Origin: Eimeria necatrix
Taxonomy: Eukaryota; Apicomplexa; Conoidasida; Eucoccidiorida; Eimeriidae
Length of the DNA stretch: 10,000 nt
NCBI RefSeq assembly: GCF_000499385.1
Contig: NW_013654759.1
Location: 1-10,000, forward strand
Direction: 5' to 3'
This document shows positions 1-7,585 of this stretch, piece by piece; within the stretch, counting starts at the first letter, position 1, and every line of letters begins with the position of its first letter. The notes beneath the pieces are model-generated. The model was not told where the DNA came from. It searched no databases and saw only the letters and a program-made list of their open reading frames with translations. The position numbers and the translations under genes are program-made.

Positions 1-1096
1 GCAGCAGATCGTTCACGAGAATGTGCAACTGAAACCTGGTGATCAGGCTTTTTAGGCTCTATTTCCGCATCTTCCGACGCATCCTGGAAATTTCCAGTTG
101 CCTCGCTGCTCTCTGCAGCAGATCCGAGAGAGGTCCAGAACGAGGGAGCCGCAGCAACGGGAATCATCGGAGGACTTGAATTCCTGTCGTATTGGCTCAT
201 CTGACATTCTGGAGGGTGTCCAACAGAGCCTGCGAGAGAGTGCACGAATGGGGCCTGCTGATCTGTTTTTTCTAGCTGCAATCGTGGGCTTTCAATGGGC
301 GTGGCGCTCTCCTGGCGGCCTACGCCGCTGTCGGGTGCGGTGCTGCTGTGAGTTTCTGCTGCCAAGTCAGTTTCGGTTTCGTTTGCTGCGCGATCAAAGC
401 AGCGGTGCTGCTGCTGGCTTTGCAGCGGAGCCTCCTGTTGAAGATCGGCGGAGAAGCTGCGGCGCTGCTGGCTGGAGGCTGCAGGCAGCCTCAGTCCCCC
501 CACACTGGAGGCTTCACTGAGGGGCTGCGTGTCTTCGAGCGCAGCTGCGTCGGCCTCTCCCTCCGCAGTTGTTGCGGATTCCTCTTTGCCTCGTGGCTTC
601 GCTGCAGGGCCGTAGGCCCCCCGATGCTGGTACAAGTGCTCCAGCAGCTTCGCTATGACCCCCTTTTCCTCCGGCTTCGCCGCCGCTTCTCGCTGCTCGC
701 GAGGGGCCAGGAGGATCACTCCAGCCGCCAGAGGCTGCTGATCAGCAAGTTTATCATGGAAGCCTCCTGCAGCGCCGGCCGGCTGTTCGGCTGGCGCTTC
801 CCGCTGCTCTTTGGGTTCTGCAAATTCCCTTTCTGCTTTTCCTCTGAAAAGACTTTCTTTCGAGACTTCAGCTGGAATGGAAAGCCCGCAAAAACTCGAG
901 TCCGCAGGCGGCGTGGCCGCGCCTGCAGAGGCCGCTGTGCAGCGCCGGCGGCTGCCGGGCTGCGCCTTTGGCTCTGTTGCTTCCGAGGCCTTCTCTTCTT
1001 CCCCAAAGTGCATTTGCGAACTTTCTGGCTGTCCTTTGCTGCGCCTGAGGCCCGGCTCGGCCTGCCCAGAGCTGCTGCTCTCCTCAAGAATGCAAG

Positions 1097-1137
<41 letters not shown>

Positions 1138-1730
1138 GGCTCCTCTGCTGCTTCCTCCTCTGGCGGCGCTTCAGGCGGCGCGCACTGGCCTCTGGGAATA
1201 AGAGGCTCCTGCTGCTGTCTGCCGGGGCTGGCTTCTCCGCTGTCTTCTCTGGATTTGCTGCTGATCCCCTCGCCTTCCGCGGGAGCCGTTTCCTCGTGGC
1301 TCCTGCTGCAGCTGCTGCTGCTGCTGGTGCTGCTGTCGGCGTGCGGGTTGCCGTTGCTGCTGCACTGGGCGCCGCCTGCTTCTGCTGCTGCTTCCAGGAA
1401 GTCCGGCGGGGCTTCTGGTGAAAGCTCATTGGCCTGAGAGGCCTCCAACGCCATCAGCAGCGGCGAGCTGCTCCTGGCTTTGCTGCTGCTGGAGCTGCTG
1501 CTGGAGCTGAGTCGGCTGCAGAAACTCTCATCTTCCCGAGATATCTCCCTGCTACTCAGGCAGCTGCTGCTTGAACTGCAGGAGCTTCTGCCGCTGCTGC
1601 TGCTGCTGCTGCTGCTGCTGCAGCTGCAGCTGCTGCAGCTGCAGCTGCTGTCGCTGCTTTTACGGCTCACGGTGCAGCTGCTGAAGATGCCGCTTCCGCT
1701 GCGGCTGTTGCAGCCCTCGCTTCCACCGCG

Positions 1731-1777
<47 letters not shown>

Positions 1778-2036
1778 CCTGCGCACAGCCGGATGCTGCT
1801 GCTGGGGCATCGAGAGTCTGAGAAGAGATTTCCTGGGGCCCCGAATTCTCTCCCAAAAGGATCTTCTGGCCAGCCTCAAGTGCTGCTGCCTCTGCTGAGT
1901 CTTTGCTGCTGCTGCTCACTGGAAATTCAGAAAAGATCTCCCGTGGCTGTGCTGCTGCTGCCTGCAGGCGCGGCTGCAGCGCCTCAGCGCTGGACGGCGA
2001 CAAACTTCGGCTTCTCTTCTTCCTGTACAAGTCAGC

Positions 2037-2072
<36 letters not shown>

Positions 2073-2167
2073 GGCGTTGGGGGCGTCCGGCGCAGATCGC
2101 TGTCGGGTCCACTGCAGCTCTGGCTGGAGCCTTTCAGCTAAAGCCTCTCGGGGCTCCACTGGCTGGG

Positions 2168-2210
<43 letters not shown>

Positions 2211-2808
2211 TGCGGGCCCTCGGGCCTCAAAATGGGCCAGGTCCTGCTGCTGCTCTTCTTCTCCCGCAGCTGAAGACAAAAAGCTGGGGTCGGGGTTGCT
2301 GCTGCAGAAGCAGCTGCTGGGGGCCTCCAGCTCCCCCCCGCTGCTGCACCTCTGCAGCACTTGCTGCAGCACTGACCCCAGCAGCTCTGCTGCAGCAGAG
2401 GGCTGTCTGTCGGAGGCCCCGGCTTCAGGCAGCAGCTCAGCAGCCTGAGGGGCCCCCAGGGGGCCCCCAGAGGCTGCTGCATTGCTGCCTCCAGGGGGCC
2501 CCTGGGGGGCCCCTGCCTGAATGTCCCCTCCCCCCTCTTCAGCAGCAGCAGGCAGAGCCGCTGCAGGGTGTTCAGGGGGCCCCCAGGGGCCCCCCGCTGC
2601 TTGCGGCAGGGCAGGGCCCCAGAGGGGGGGCCCCCAGGGGCCCCCCCAGGGGCCCCCCCAGGGGCCCCCCTCTGGCTCTGGGGTCGGGGCTTCCAGCGAG
2701 GGCCCCAAAAGGGGCAGCGAAAAGGACCTGACAAGTTTTGCGGCTGTCTCCAGAGAAGGAGGAAGCAGACCAGCGGGAGCAGAGAGCAGCCGGGCCTGGC
2801 CCTCTGCT

Positions 2809-2846
<38 letters not shown>

Positions 2847-3506
2847 GGGAAACTCCGGAGCTGCTGCATGCACATCGCTGCATGTACTCAAGTAGTCTTC
2901 GCTCTGGGGAGAGCCCCAGGCCGAGGGGGCTGGGGAGCCCCGGGGGGAGGCAAAGCCAGCTGCAGGGGAGCTGGGGGGCCCCCAGTCGGGGGGCCCCCAG
3001 CTGGGGGGCCCCCAGTGGGGGGGGCCCCAGCTGGGGGCCCCCGGGTACTCCACAGAGAGAAAAGACCTTCTTTGGGGGCCCCCAGGCCCCTGCCGGGCCC
3101 CGCAGCTCCTCAGCCGCCGAACGGGGGGGCCCCCCGGGATCCGATCCCGAGGCGGGGCCCCACAGGAGGAGGCCCTTTCTGCTGCTGCGGGGCTGCAGGC
3201 CCCGCTCAAAGGGCTGCGGGGCGAAAACCAGACGGGGGCCCCCTCAGGGGCCCCCTCAGGGGCCCCCTCTGGGGCCCCCTCAGGGGCCCCCTCAGGGGCC
3301 CCCTCAGGGGCCCCCTCAGGGGCCCCCTCAGGGGCCCCCTCAGGGGCCCCCGAGGGGAGGGGGAGGGAGAGGCAGAGGGGGGCCCCCTCGAGGGCTTCTT
3401 CGGGGGGCCCCTCAGGGGCCCCCTCGGGGGCCCCCGCCGGGCTGGGGGCTTCGCTGCTTGGGGCGCTGCTGGTGGGGGGCCCCCCGTGGCGGCGCCACCA
3501 GAACAT
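1..3506 (-). CDS. Long low-complexity Ser/Ala/Gln-rich hypothetical protein, 3' partial
   Basis: I do not recognise this protein. The minus frame whose codons end at bases 3, 6, 9 and so on has no stop from 3599 to the left edge. An in-frame stop lies at 3600-3602. The only ATG near the top is 3506-3504, with a G at -3, giving at least 1,168 residues with the C-terminus outside the window. Numbering from that ATG, one sees GAPE repeats at about 53-88, a GGPW repeat at about 279-293, Ala runs at 222-234, 434-445 and 479-491, a basic RKKRSRS cluster near 495-501, Ser runs at 578-591 and 630-638, and Gln13 at 791-803. After about residue 685 it is acidic and more complex, with a helical-looking stretch at 949-969 (GVIAKLLEHLYQHRG). 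I see no signal peptide or membrane segment. The N-terminal third (2440-3506) could be intron or untranslated. A second in-frame ATG lies at 1454. The C-terminal half is the safest part. Confidence 0.6.
1098..1137 (-). repeat. (CAG)13 microsatellite encoding Gln13
   Basis: Thirteen pure CTG units on the plus strand read as CAG in the minus-strand gene, giving a Gln run. It is the only long tract in this gene read in the Gln frame. Confidence 0.9.
1593..1660 (-). repeat. CTG tract plus CAGCTG palindromic repeat, Ser/Cys-rich coding
   Basis: Nine GCT triplets (Ser9 on the minus strand) are followed by alternating CAGCTG and CTGCTGCAG units. In the minus frame these read as mixed Ser and Cys. 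The CAGCTG units are self-complementary. Confidence 0.8.
1734..1775 (-). repeat. CTG tract encoding Ser14
   Basis: Fourteen pure triplets read AGC (Ser) in the minus-strand frame. Confidence 0.85.
2034..2072 (-). repeat. CTG tract encoding Ala13
   Basis: Eleven TGC triplets read GCA on the minus strand. With the preceding CGC and AGC triplets they give a 13-residue Ala run, just before the basic cluster RKKRSRS. Confidence 0.85.
2171..2210 (-). repeat. Inverted-orientation CAG tract encoding Ala12
   Basis: Here the CAG lies on the plus strand, opposite to the neighbouring tracts. The minus frame reads GCT (Ala), so the homopolymer is still Ala although the repeat is flipped. Confidence 0.8.
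2805..2844 (-). repeat. Inverted-orientation CAG tract encoding Ala13
   Basis: This is a second flipped tract: eleven AGC triplets plus two TGC triplets on the plus strand, read GCT and GCA (Ala) in the minus frame. Confidence 0.8.
3243..3350 (-). repeat. Nine-unit 12-bp tandem array, (GAPE)9 in the minus frame
   Basis: Nine consecutive copies of CTCAGGGGCCCC are present. The third copy has TCTG in place of TCAG. In the minus-strand frame each unit reads Gly-Ala-Pro-Glu, and the variant only changes CCT to CCA, both Pro. Whether the array is translated is not settled. Confidence 0.85.
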
Positions 3507-3543
3507 GGCGGGCACAGGGCCGCATGTGGGGCCCCCGAGGCGC

Positions 3544-3544
<1 letters not shown>

Positions 3545-3591
<47 letters not shown>
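3545..3591. repeat. (CTG)15 tract upstream of the minus-strand ATG
   Basis: About fifteen CTG units lie between the minus-strand stop at 3600-3602 and the ATG at 3506. In the open frame they would read as Ala. If the start really is 3506 they are 5' untranslated. If a splice joins here they could be coding. Confidence 0.85.
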
Positions 3592-3764
3592 AGGCTACTC
3601 TAGCTGCTGAAGTGCTGCTCGTGCTGCGCTGCAGTTGCTAAGGAAAAGCTAGCAGCAAACTGGCTAAGGAGGGAAACTCACCAGAAGCAGCAAAGGGCGG
3701 CGGCGGGTTTGCTGCAGGCTGCAGGCTGCAGTCCCTGTGGCTCCTGCGGCGGAGAGGCCCTGAG

Positions 3765-3766
<2 letters not shown>

Positions 3767-3804
<38 letters not shown>

Positions 3805-3903
3805 CATGCAGAGTCGGCGCATGCGAAAGAAGCACGCAAGCCCTCAAGGCTCCAGCAGCCGCGCTGTGCAGCTTGCCTGCGCCCTCGCGGCCGCTGCAGC
3901 CTC

Positions 3904-3950
<47 letters not shown>

Positions 3951-4086
3951 TGGCGCCGCCGGCTGCTGCTGCAGACACCCCGTGAGGCTGCCTGCAGAGG
4001 GAGAAGGGCAGCAGCGGCGTTGAGGGCTGCGGGCTTTGGGCTGAGTGGCTTCGGGCTGGGCAGCAGCAGCGCGAGGCGTGGCTGGC

Positions 4087-4125
<39 letters not shown>
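3767..4125 (+). repeat. Three CAG tracts (3767-3804, 3905-3950, 4088-4125)
   Basis: These are three near-pure CAG microsatellites of about 12 to 15 units on the plus strand. This is opposite in orientation to most tracts between 1 and 3600. I see no convincing frame that uses them. Confidence 0.85.
3818..3825. promoter_or_regulatory. CGCATGCG palindrome, candidate AP2-type site
   Basis: This perfect 8-base palindrome contains GCATGC, the core of the TGCATGC-type elements found upstream of many apicomplexan genes. It lies about 310 bases upstream of the minus-strand ATG at 3506. The assignment rests on motif match and position only. Confidence 0.25.
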
Positions 4126-4126
<1 letters not shown>

Positions 4127-4790
4127 GGAGTCTTTGAAGGCTGGAGAGCTTGAAAAAGAGTTTTGCTGCTGCAACAATCCGCAAGAAGGCAGCAGCAGCA
4201 GCTTCCCTGCGGGAGAAGCTGCTGTTGCTCTCGATTGGACTCACTCGTGCGGCTTTTTCGGGGCAATCGGCAACGGCGGCGAACTCCTGGAAAAGTTATT
4301 GCACAGACAAATTAAAGTCCTTTTTGATCTTTTAAATTCGAAATTACTGCAAAAGAACCTTTCTAGCAGCAGCTCGCGGCTCGACAGCAGCAGCAGCGCA
4401 GCAGCAGCTCGGCGTGGCCATCGTCAGCAGCCCAGGGGGGCCCCGGGGAAAGCCGCGCGGGCAAACTCCGCGTTTTCAAGTCCAAAACTTGTTTTTTGTT
4501 TTTATTTTAATTTATTTATTCTTTTGCAGCAGATTAAGCCGCTCGGGGCGCCCCTGCGCGCCGGCGGAGCCCAGTGGACCGCTGCGGCGGCTCGTTGCCG
4601 AAAGCAGTGCAAGTCGAGCGCTAGACTTTCCAGTTCGCGGGAAAAACTGGAAAATAAATGCAAAAAGGGACTTTAAAGACAAAATAAAACACAATTGCAG
4701 ACTTTTGCAGCTCAAAGTCCCCCAAAATTCGCCTTCTGCCTTCGCGGCTTTCCGAAAGAGGCGGCGAAAGGAAACTGCAACTTGCACAGC

Positions 4791-4809
4791 GTTCAGGTGT
4801 ACGTACACC
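4791..4809. promoter_or_regulatory. GGTGTACGTACACC palindrome (motif family copy A)
   Basis: GGTGTACGTACACC at 4796-4809 is a perfect 14-base palindrome preceded by GTTCA. Related sequences occur at 5236-5249, 6710-6747 and 7636-7655. A regulatory role is an inference from recurrence and symmetry. Confidence 0.35.
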
Positions 4810-4995
4810 GCAGCCGGAACGCGCCAAACCTGGCCGCGAAAAGCAGCCGACAGTTTTTCTTCTTTTCGGATTTTCTTCTTCGCTTTTGGCAGCAGCAGAA
4901 GGAAGCAAAAGGGGAGTTTCGAAAGGGCCTGGCTGGCGCAGCAGCAGCGGCTTTCGAGCTTCCCTCTTTTGCTGTCTTGCTGCAGCAGCAAGGCT

Positions 4996-5039
4996 GCTGC
5001 AGCTGCTGCAGCTGCTGCAGCAGCTGCAGCAGCTGCAGC
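4996..5039. repeat. Perfect 44-bp CAG/CTG palindrome
   Basis: Bases 4996-5017 are the exact reverse complement of 5018-5039. The centre is GCTGCTGCAGCAGC, and the arms mix CTG and CAG triplets in CTGCAGCTG order. The palindrome sits in an imperfect CAG/CTG block at about 4977-5048, inside otherwise AT-rich DNA. It could form a hairpin or cruciform. Confidence 0.85.
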
Positions 5040-5235
5040 TGCTGCAGCAAGACGGAAAGCTGGGGCTTTGCAGGGCTTTGCGGCAGCAAAAAGGTCCCGA
5101 AAGGAAAAGAAAACCCCTTCGGACTTCTTCAAATTTAATTCAAAGTTTCAAATTTAATTCAAATGAAGTTCTTTTAAATGAACTCCAAATTCAAAACTGA
5201 CAAAAGAAAGCCCGCGAGCCCGCGGCGCTTCCGGA

Positions 5236-5249
5236 GGTGTCGATACACC
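5236..5249. promoter_or_regulatory. GGTGTCGATACACC (motif family copy B)
   Basis: GGTGT and ACACC arms flank CGAT in a GC island just before the A-rich array. It shares the GGTGT...TACACC architecture of copy A. Confidence 0.3.
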
Positions 5250-5299
5250 CCAGATACGCAGCGCTGAACAAAGAAATGAAACTCTTGCGAAATAAATTA

Positions 5300-5890
5300 A
5301 AGGAAATCCAACTTAAAGAAAAGAATAAAATTAAATTCAATTTGAAGAAAAGAAAATAAAATTAAATCCAATTTGAAGAAAAGAAAATAGTATTAATTCA
5401 AATTTAAAGAAAAGAAATAAAATTAAATCCAATTTGAAGGAAAGAAAATAAGATTAAATCCAATTTGGAGAAAACAAAATAATATTAAATCCAATTTGAA
5501 GAAAAGAAAATAAAAGGAAATACAATTTGAAGAAAACGAAAAAAAGAGAAATCCAATTTAAAGAAAAGAATAAAATTAAATCCAATTTGAAGAAAATAAA
5601 ATACAAAGAAATCCATTTTGAATAAAAAAAAATAAAAAGAAGTCCAATCTGAAGAAAACAAAATAAAATGAAATCCAATTAGAAGAAAATAAAATACAAA
5701 GAAATCCATTTTGAATAAAAGAAAATAAAAAGAAGTCCAATCTGAAGAAAACAAAATAAAATGAAATCCAATTAGAAGAAAATAAAATAAAATTGAATCC
5801 AATTTGAAGAAAAGAATAAAATTAAATCAAATTTGAAGAAAACAAAATAAAAAGAAATCCAAATTGAAGAAAATAAAATAAAGAAGTCGA
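5300..5890. repeat. A-rich tandem array with a unit of about 31 bp
   Basis: About 19 degenerate copies carry the core CCAATTTGAAGAAAAGAAAA followed by TAAAATTAAAT. The plus strand is almost purely A and G apart from short TCC and TTT patches. Near 5601-5790 there is a higher-order repeat of 93 bases (three units): the block beginning ATACAAAGAAATCC at 5601 recurs at 5694. The open minus-strand frames here, rich in Phe and Ile, are repeat translations. Confidence 0.85.
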
Positions 5891-5962
5891 ATTTAATTCC
5901 GAGAAATTTGAAAATAAAAGGGGGGAGAGAAAGTCCAAATGCAAATCTCCAAATTCTCATTT

Positions 5963-5970
5963 TGCATGCG
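5963..5970. promoter_or_regulatory. TGCATGCG, candidate AP2-type site
   Basis: This is an exact TGCATGCG, the form known from promoters of other coccidians, in the divergent intergenic region. It is about 1.6 kb from the nearer start codon, so its target is unclear. Confidence 0.25.
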
Positions 5971-6004
5971 TTTTTCAAAAGTGGAAAATTCTTTTTTTAA
6001 ATTC

Positions 6005-6027
6005 ATTATTTGAAAGTTTCAAATAAT
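6005..6027. repeat. AT-rich inverted repeat, 11-bp arms and 1-base loop
   Basis: ATTATTTGAAA at 6005-6015 is the exact reverse complement of 6017-6027, with a single G between. It is not followed by a T run like a bacterial terminator, and its role is unknown. Confidence 0.7.
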
Positions 6028-6067
6028 TCTTTTTGAAGTTTAAACTAAAAATAAAGCAAGTGGCTGC

Positions 6068-6475
6068 CTGGCAAGCTGCGCAGCAGCTGCTGCTGCTGCT
6101 GCTGGCTAGCTGCTGCAGGCTTGGCTAGCTAGCTGGCTAGCTAGCTAGCTAGCTAGCTAGCTTGTGCTGTTCAGGGCTCAACTGCATTGTAGCTAGCTAG
6201 CTAGCCAGCTAGCTAGGGCTCCTGGCTTAGCTAGCTAGCTAGCTAGCTGGCTCCTGCTGTTCCTGGCTTAGCTAACTAGCTAGCCAGTTGGCTTATGCTG
6301 TTCTGGGACTAGCTAGCCACCTAGCTAGCTAGCTAGCTAGCTAGCCGGCTTGTGCTCCCCCGGGATTAGCCAGCTAGTTGGTTTGTGCTGTCCTGAGTGC
6401 AGCTAGCGAGCTAGCTAGCTAGTTAGCTAGCTGGCTAGCTAGCTAGCTAGCTAGCTAGCGCTGCAGCTAGCAGCC
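6068..6475. repeat. (GCTA)n self-complementary tetranucleotide block
   Basis: About 400 bases consist of uninterrupted or lightly mutated AGCT/TAGC runs. They are separated by related linkers of the type GGCTTGTGCTGTTC...GG at about 6160, 6250, 6290, 6347 and 6380. The block is flanked by CTG/CAG sequence at 6080-6115 and GCTGCAGCTAGCAGC at 6460-6474. Every GCTA run is its own reverse complement. Confidence 0.9.
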
Positions 6476-6709
6476 CCATCTCAGGGGATCTATTATGTCT
6501 TTTTAATTTAAAAAAAGCCCCAAGAGGCTTTTCAAACTTTTTAGTTTTCAATTTCAACAAGACCCGCAGCCAGCGCCTCTCAGGCGAAGCTCCAGAAAAA
6601 GAAATACTTCATTTTAAAGAAAATAAAAAAGGAAATATTCGAAAATAAATAAAAAGATTCTCCGAAATGAATTAAAAGTGAAAAGCGGAAGCAGCAGTGG
6701 CGCTCAGTC

Positions 6710-6747
6710 GGTACAGACACCGGGAGCAGCTGCGCATACACCTGAAT
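6710..6747 (-). promoter_or_regulatory. GGTGTATGCGCAGCT element (motif family copy C)
   Basis: On the minus strand 6747-6728 reads ATTCAGGTGTATGCGCAGCT. It is followed at 6721-6710 by GGTGTCTGTACC. The first part is nearly identical to the plus-strand element at 7636-7655. Confidence 0.35.
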
Positions 6748-7016
6748 CCGCAAGACAGGACTGGTTTCTTCCGCGCAGCCACTTCTTCGGAAATTGGGAC
6801 TTTTTGTGGAATAAATTGTCAAAATTAGTTAAAAATAAACATTAAAGAAGTTTTAAACATTGAAAAAAGGAAAAAAATGCAATTATCTGGGGTTTTCTCG
6901 AGTTTTCGCGGGCCCCCCGCTCGCCGCAGCGGCAGTCGGCTGCTGCTGGAACTGCTGCTGCTGCTGCGGCCAATCCTCGTTTAAAAACAGCTTTTAAAAG
7001 CCCATTAATGCAAATT

Positions 7017-7065
7017 AAATAAATAAATTCAAAATAAATAAATAAATTTGAAATAATAAATAAAT
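7017..7065. repeat. AAAT/ATTC short tandem repeat
   Basis: AAATAAATAAATTC-type units repeat three times with slight variation between two GC islands. Confidence 0.75.
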
Positions 7066-7546
7066 TCGAAACGCAGCGGCGGAGCAGTTGCTGCGGCGTT
7101 GACGGCCGCCGCCGAACCACTGCGCGGCGCTGGGCAGCGGGCGCCGCGCCGTTCAAGATTTCCGGAGAACTGGAGTTAATTTCCGGGAAATAGAATTAAA
7201 AATGCGAAATTAAATGCATTTAATAATTTAAATTAGTGCAAAAAGAAGAACATCTTCGGAGGCGAGCGGCTGGTCACGCAGCGCTGGTGGTTCGGCAGAC
7301 ACTCCGAAGCCCCCGCCGCCGCCTGCTGCGGCCTGCGCTGAAACTTCCGGCTTTGTTTTCTTTTCAAGTTGAATTTGTTTGAGAATTTGTTTGACTTTTT
7401 CGAAGACTCGACAGAGTGGATTGCGGCGCGGGCTGGGAGTTCCTCTCGGCGACTGGCAGCACCTGCACGCGGCTTTTGCAAAGCTCCGCCGCCGCGGCTT
7501 CCCGGCGCTCTCCCGCAGCAAAATCGCCATTAAAACCCTTTATTAA

Positions 7547-7558
7547 ATGCAAAAATGA
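7547..7558 (+). other. Three-codon upstream ORF overlapping the start codon
   Basis: ATGCAAAAATGA encodes Met-Gln-Lys and a TGA that overlaps the ATG proposed as the gene start (7555-7557). If the transcript includes it, the two frames share the bases ATGA, an arrangement that can couple termination to re-initiation. It is real in sequence; its function is inferred. Confidence 0.35.
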
Positions 7559-7585
7559 GTCACCTTTTCCAGTCTTTTTCCCTGG
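7555..7585 (+). other. Exon 1 (start exon) of the plus-strand gene
   Basis: An ATG at 7555 in the context AAAAATGAG opens ten codons and one extra base, ending at a consensus donor, G|GTGAGT, at 7586. The single leftover base joins the GG at the start of exon 2 to make a Gly codon, so the phase fits. The exon is short enough that the match could be chance, and a different upstream first exon is possible. Confidence 0.5.

Larger units (their letters stand above)
2448..3540. repeat. GC-rich GGGGCCCC minisatellite region
   Basis: About 1.1 kb is dominated by blocks of the palindromic core GGGGCCCC joined by short linkers. Distinct sub-arrays are a CCAGGGGCCCCC type around 2633-2670, units of about 15-16 bases around 2970-3042, and a regular 12-base array at 3243-3350. 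All three frames on both strands are largely open here because the repeat is nearly free of A and T. Openness alone is therefore not proof of coding. Confidence 0.85.
3600..4500. other. Intergenic, CAG-rich; no supported gene
   Basis: This stretch is upstream of the minus-strand gene. It holds CAG tracts on the plus strand at about 3767-3804, 3905-3950 and 4088-4125, and becomes AT-rich after about 4300. Long frames are open, but they start at TTG, CTG or GTG and mainly translate the repeats. A plus-strand acceptor-like sequence (TTTATTCTTTTGCAGCAG) ends near 4533, so an unannotated plus-strand exon or untranslated exon cannot be excluded. Confidence 0.5.
4500..5290. other. Intergenic, AT-rich with GC islands; no supported gene
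   Basis: A- and T-rich runs alternate with GC-rich patches (4540-4640, 4740-4860, 5210-5270). Two of the patches carry GGTGT...ACACC palindromes. Frames through the region are open for 150-250 codons but give Phe/Lys-rich and repeat-derived translations, and I see no ATG-to-donor structure I would trust. Confidence 0.45.
6480..7540. other. Intergenic, AT-rich with GC islands; upstream of the plus-strand gene
   Basis: No supported gene. AAAT-type runs, clearest at 7017-7065, alternate with GC-rich islands near 6680-6790, 6905-6985, 7070-7155 and 7255-7515. A CCAAT sits at about 6970 in a GC-rich setting. This is the probable promoter and 5' untranslated region of the gene starting at 7555, but no TATA-like element stands out. 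Confidence 0.45.

Noticed and set aside
348..1421. Plus-strand open frame of about 357 codons
   Set aside because: It starts at GTG and reads the CTG tracts as Leu runs. The opposite minus frame is longer, continuous with neighbouring sequence and has a more protein-like composition.
716..1429. Minus-strand open frame of 237 codons in a different frame from the proposed gene
   Set aside because: It is very basic and stops at 716, whereas the frame next to it stays open for 3.6 kb with balanced acidic content. It looks like a shadow.
2568..3610. Plus-strand frames giving GPLR or GPPQ repeats
   Set aside because: The GGGGCCCC DNA has almost no A or T, so every frame is open. They end in long Cys or Leu runs and have no ATG support.
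3806..3985. Plus-strand ATG frame of 59 codons with a poly-Gln run (MQSRRMRKKHASPQG...)
   Set aside because: It is short and mostly repeat. It ends CC|GTGAGG, so a first exon is conceivable, but no downstream exon with matching phase could be identified.
3638..4266. Three overlapping minus-strand frames with Leu, Ala or Cys runs
   Set aside because: None begins with ATG; the apparent starts are GTG or TTG. They are translations of the CAG tracts in three frames.
3873..4676. Plus-strand open frame of 267 codons
   Set aside because: It begins at CTG, runs through CAG tracts and then through AT-rich DNA that looks like an intron end near 4533. Codon use changes completely along it.
4414..5157. 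Plus- and minus-strand frames of 95-250 codons in the AT-rich region
   Set aside because: Their composition follows local base content (Phe/Lys-rich, then Ala or Leu from the palindrome). There is no splice or start structure to support them.
5454..5978. Minus-strand frames rich in Phe, Ile and Leu that look like membrane proteins
   Set aside because: They are periodic translations of the 31-bp A-rich satellite; the hydrophobicity comes from TTT and ATT codons.
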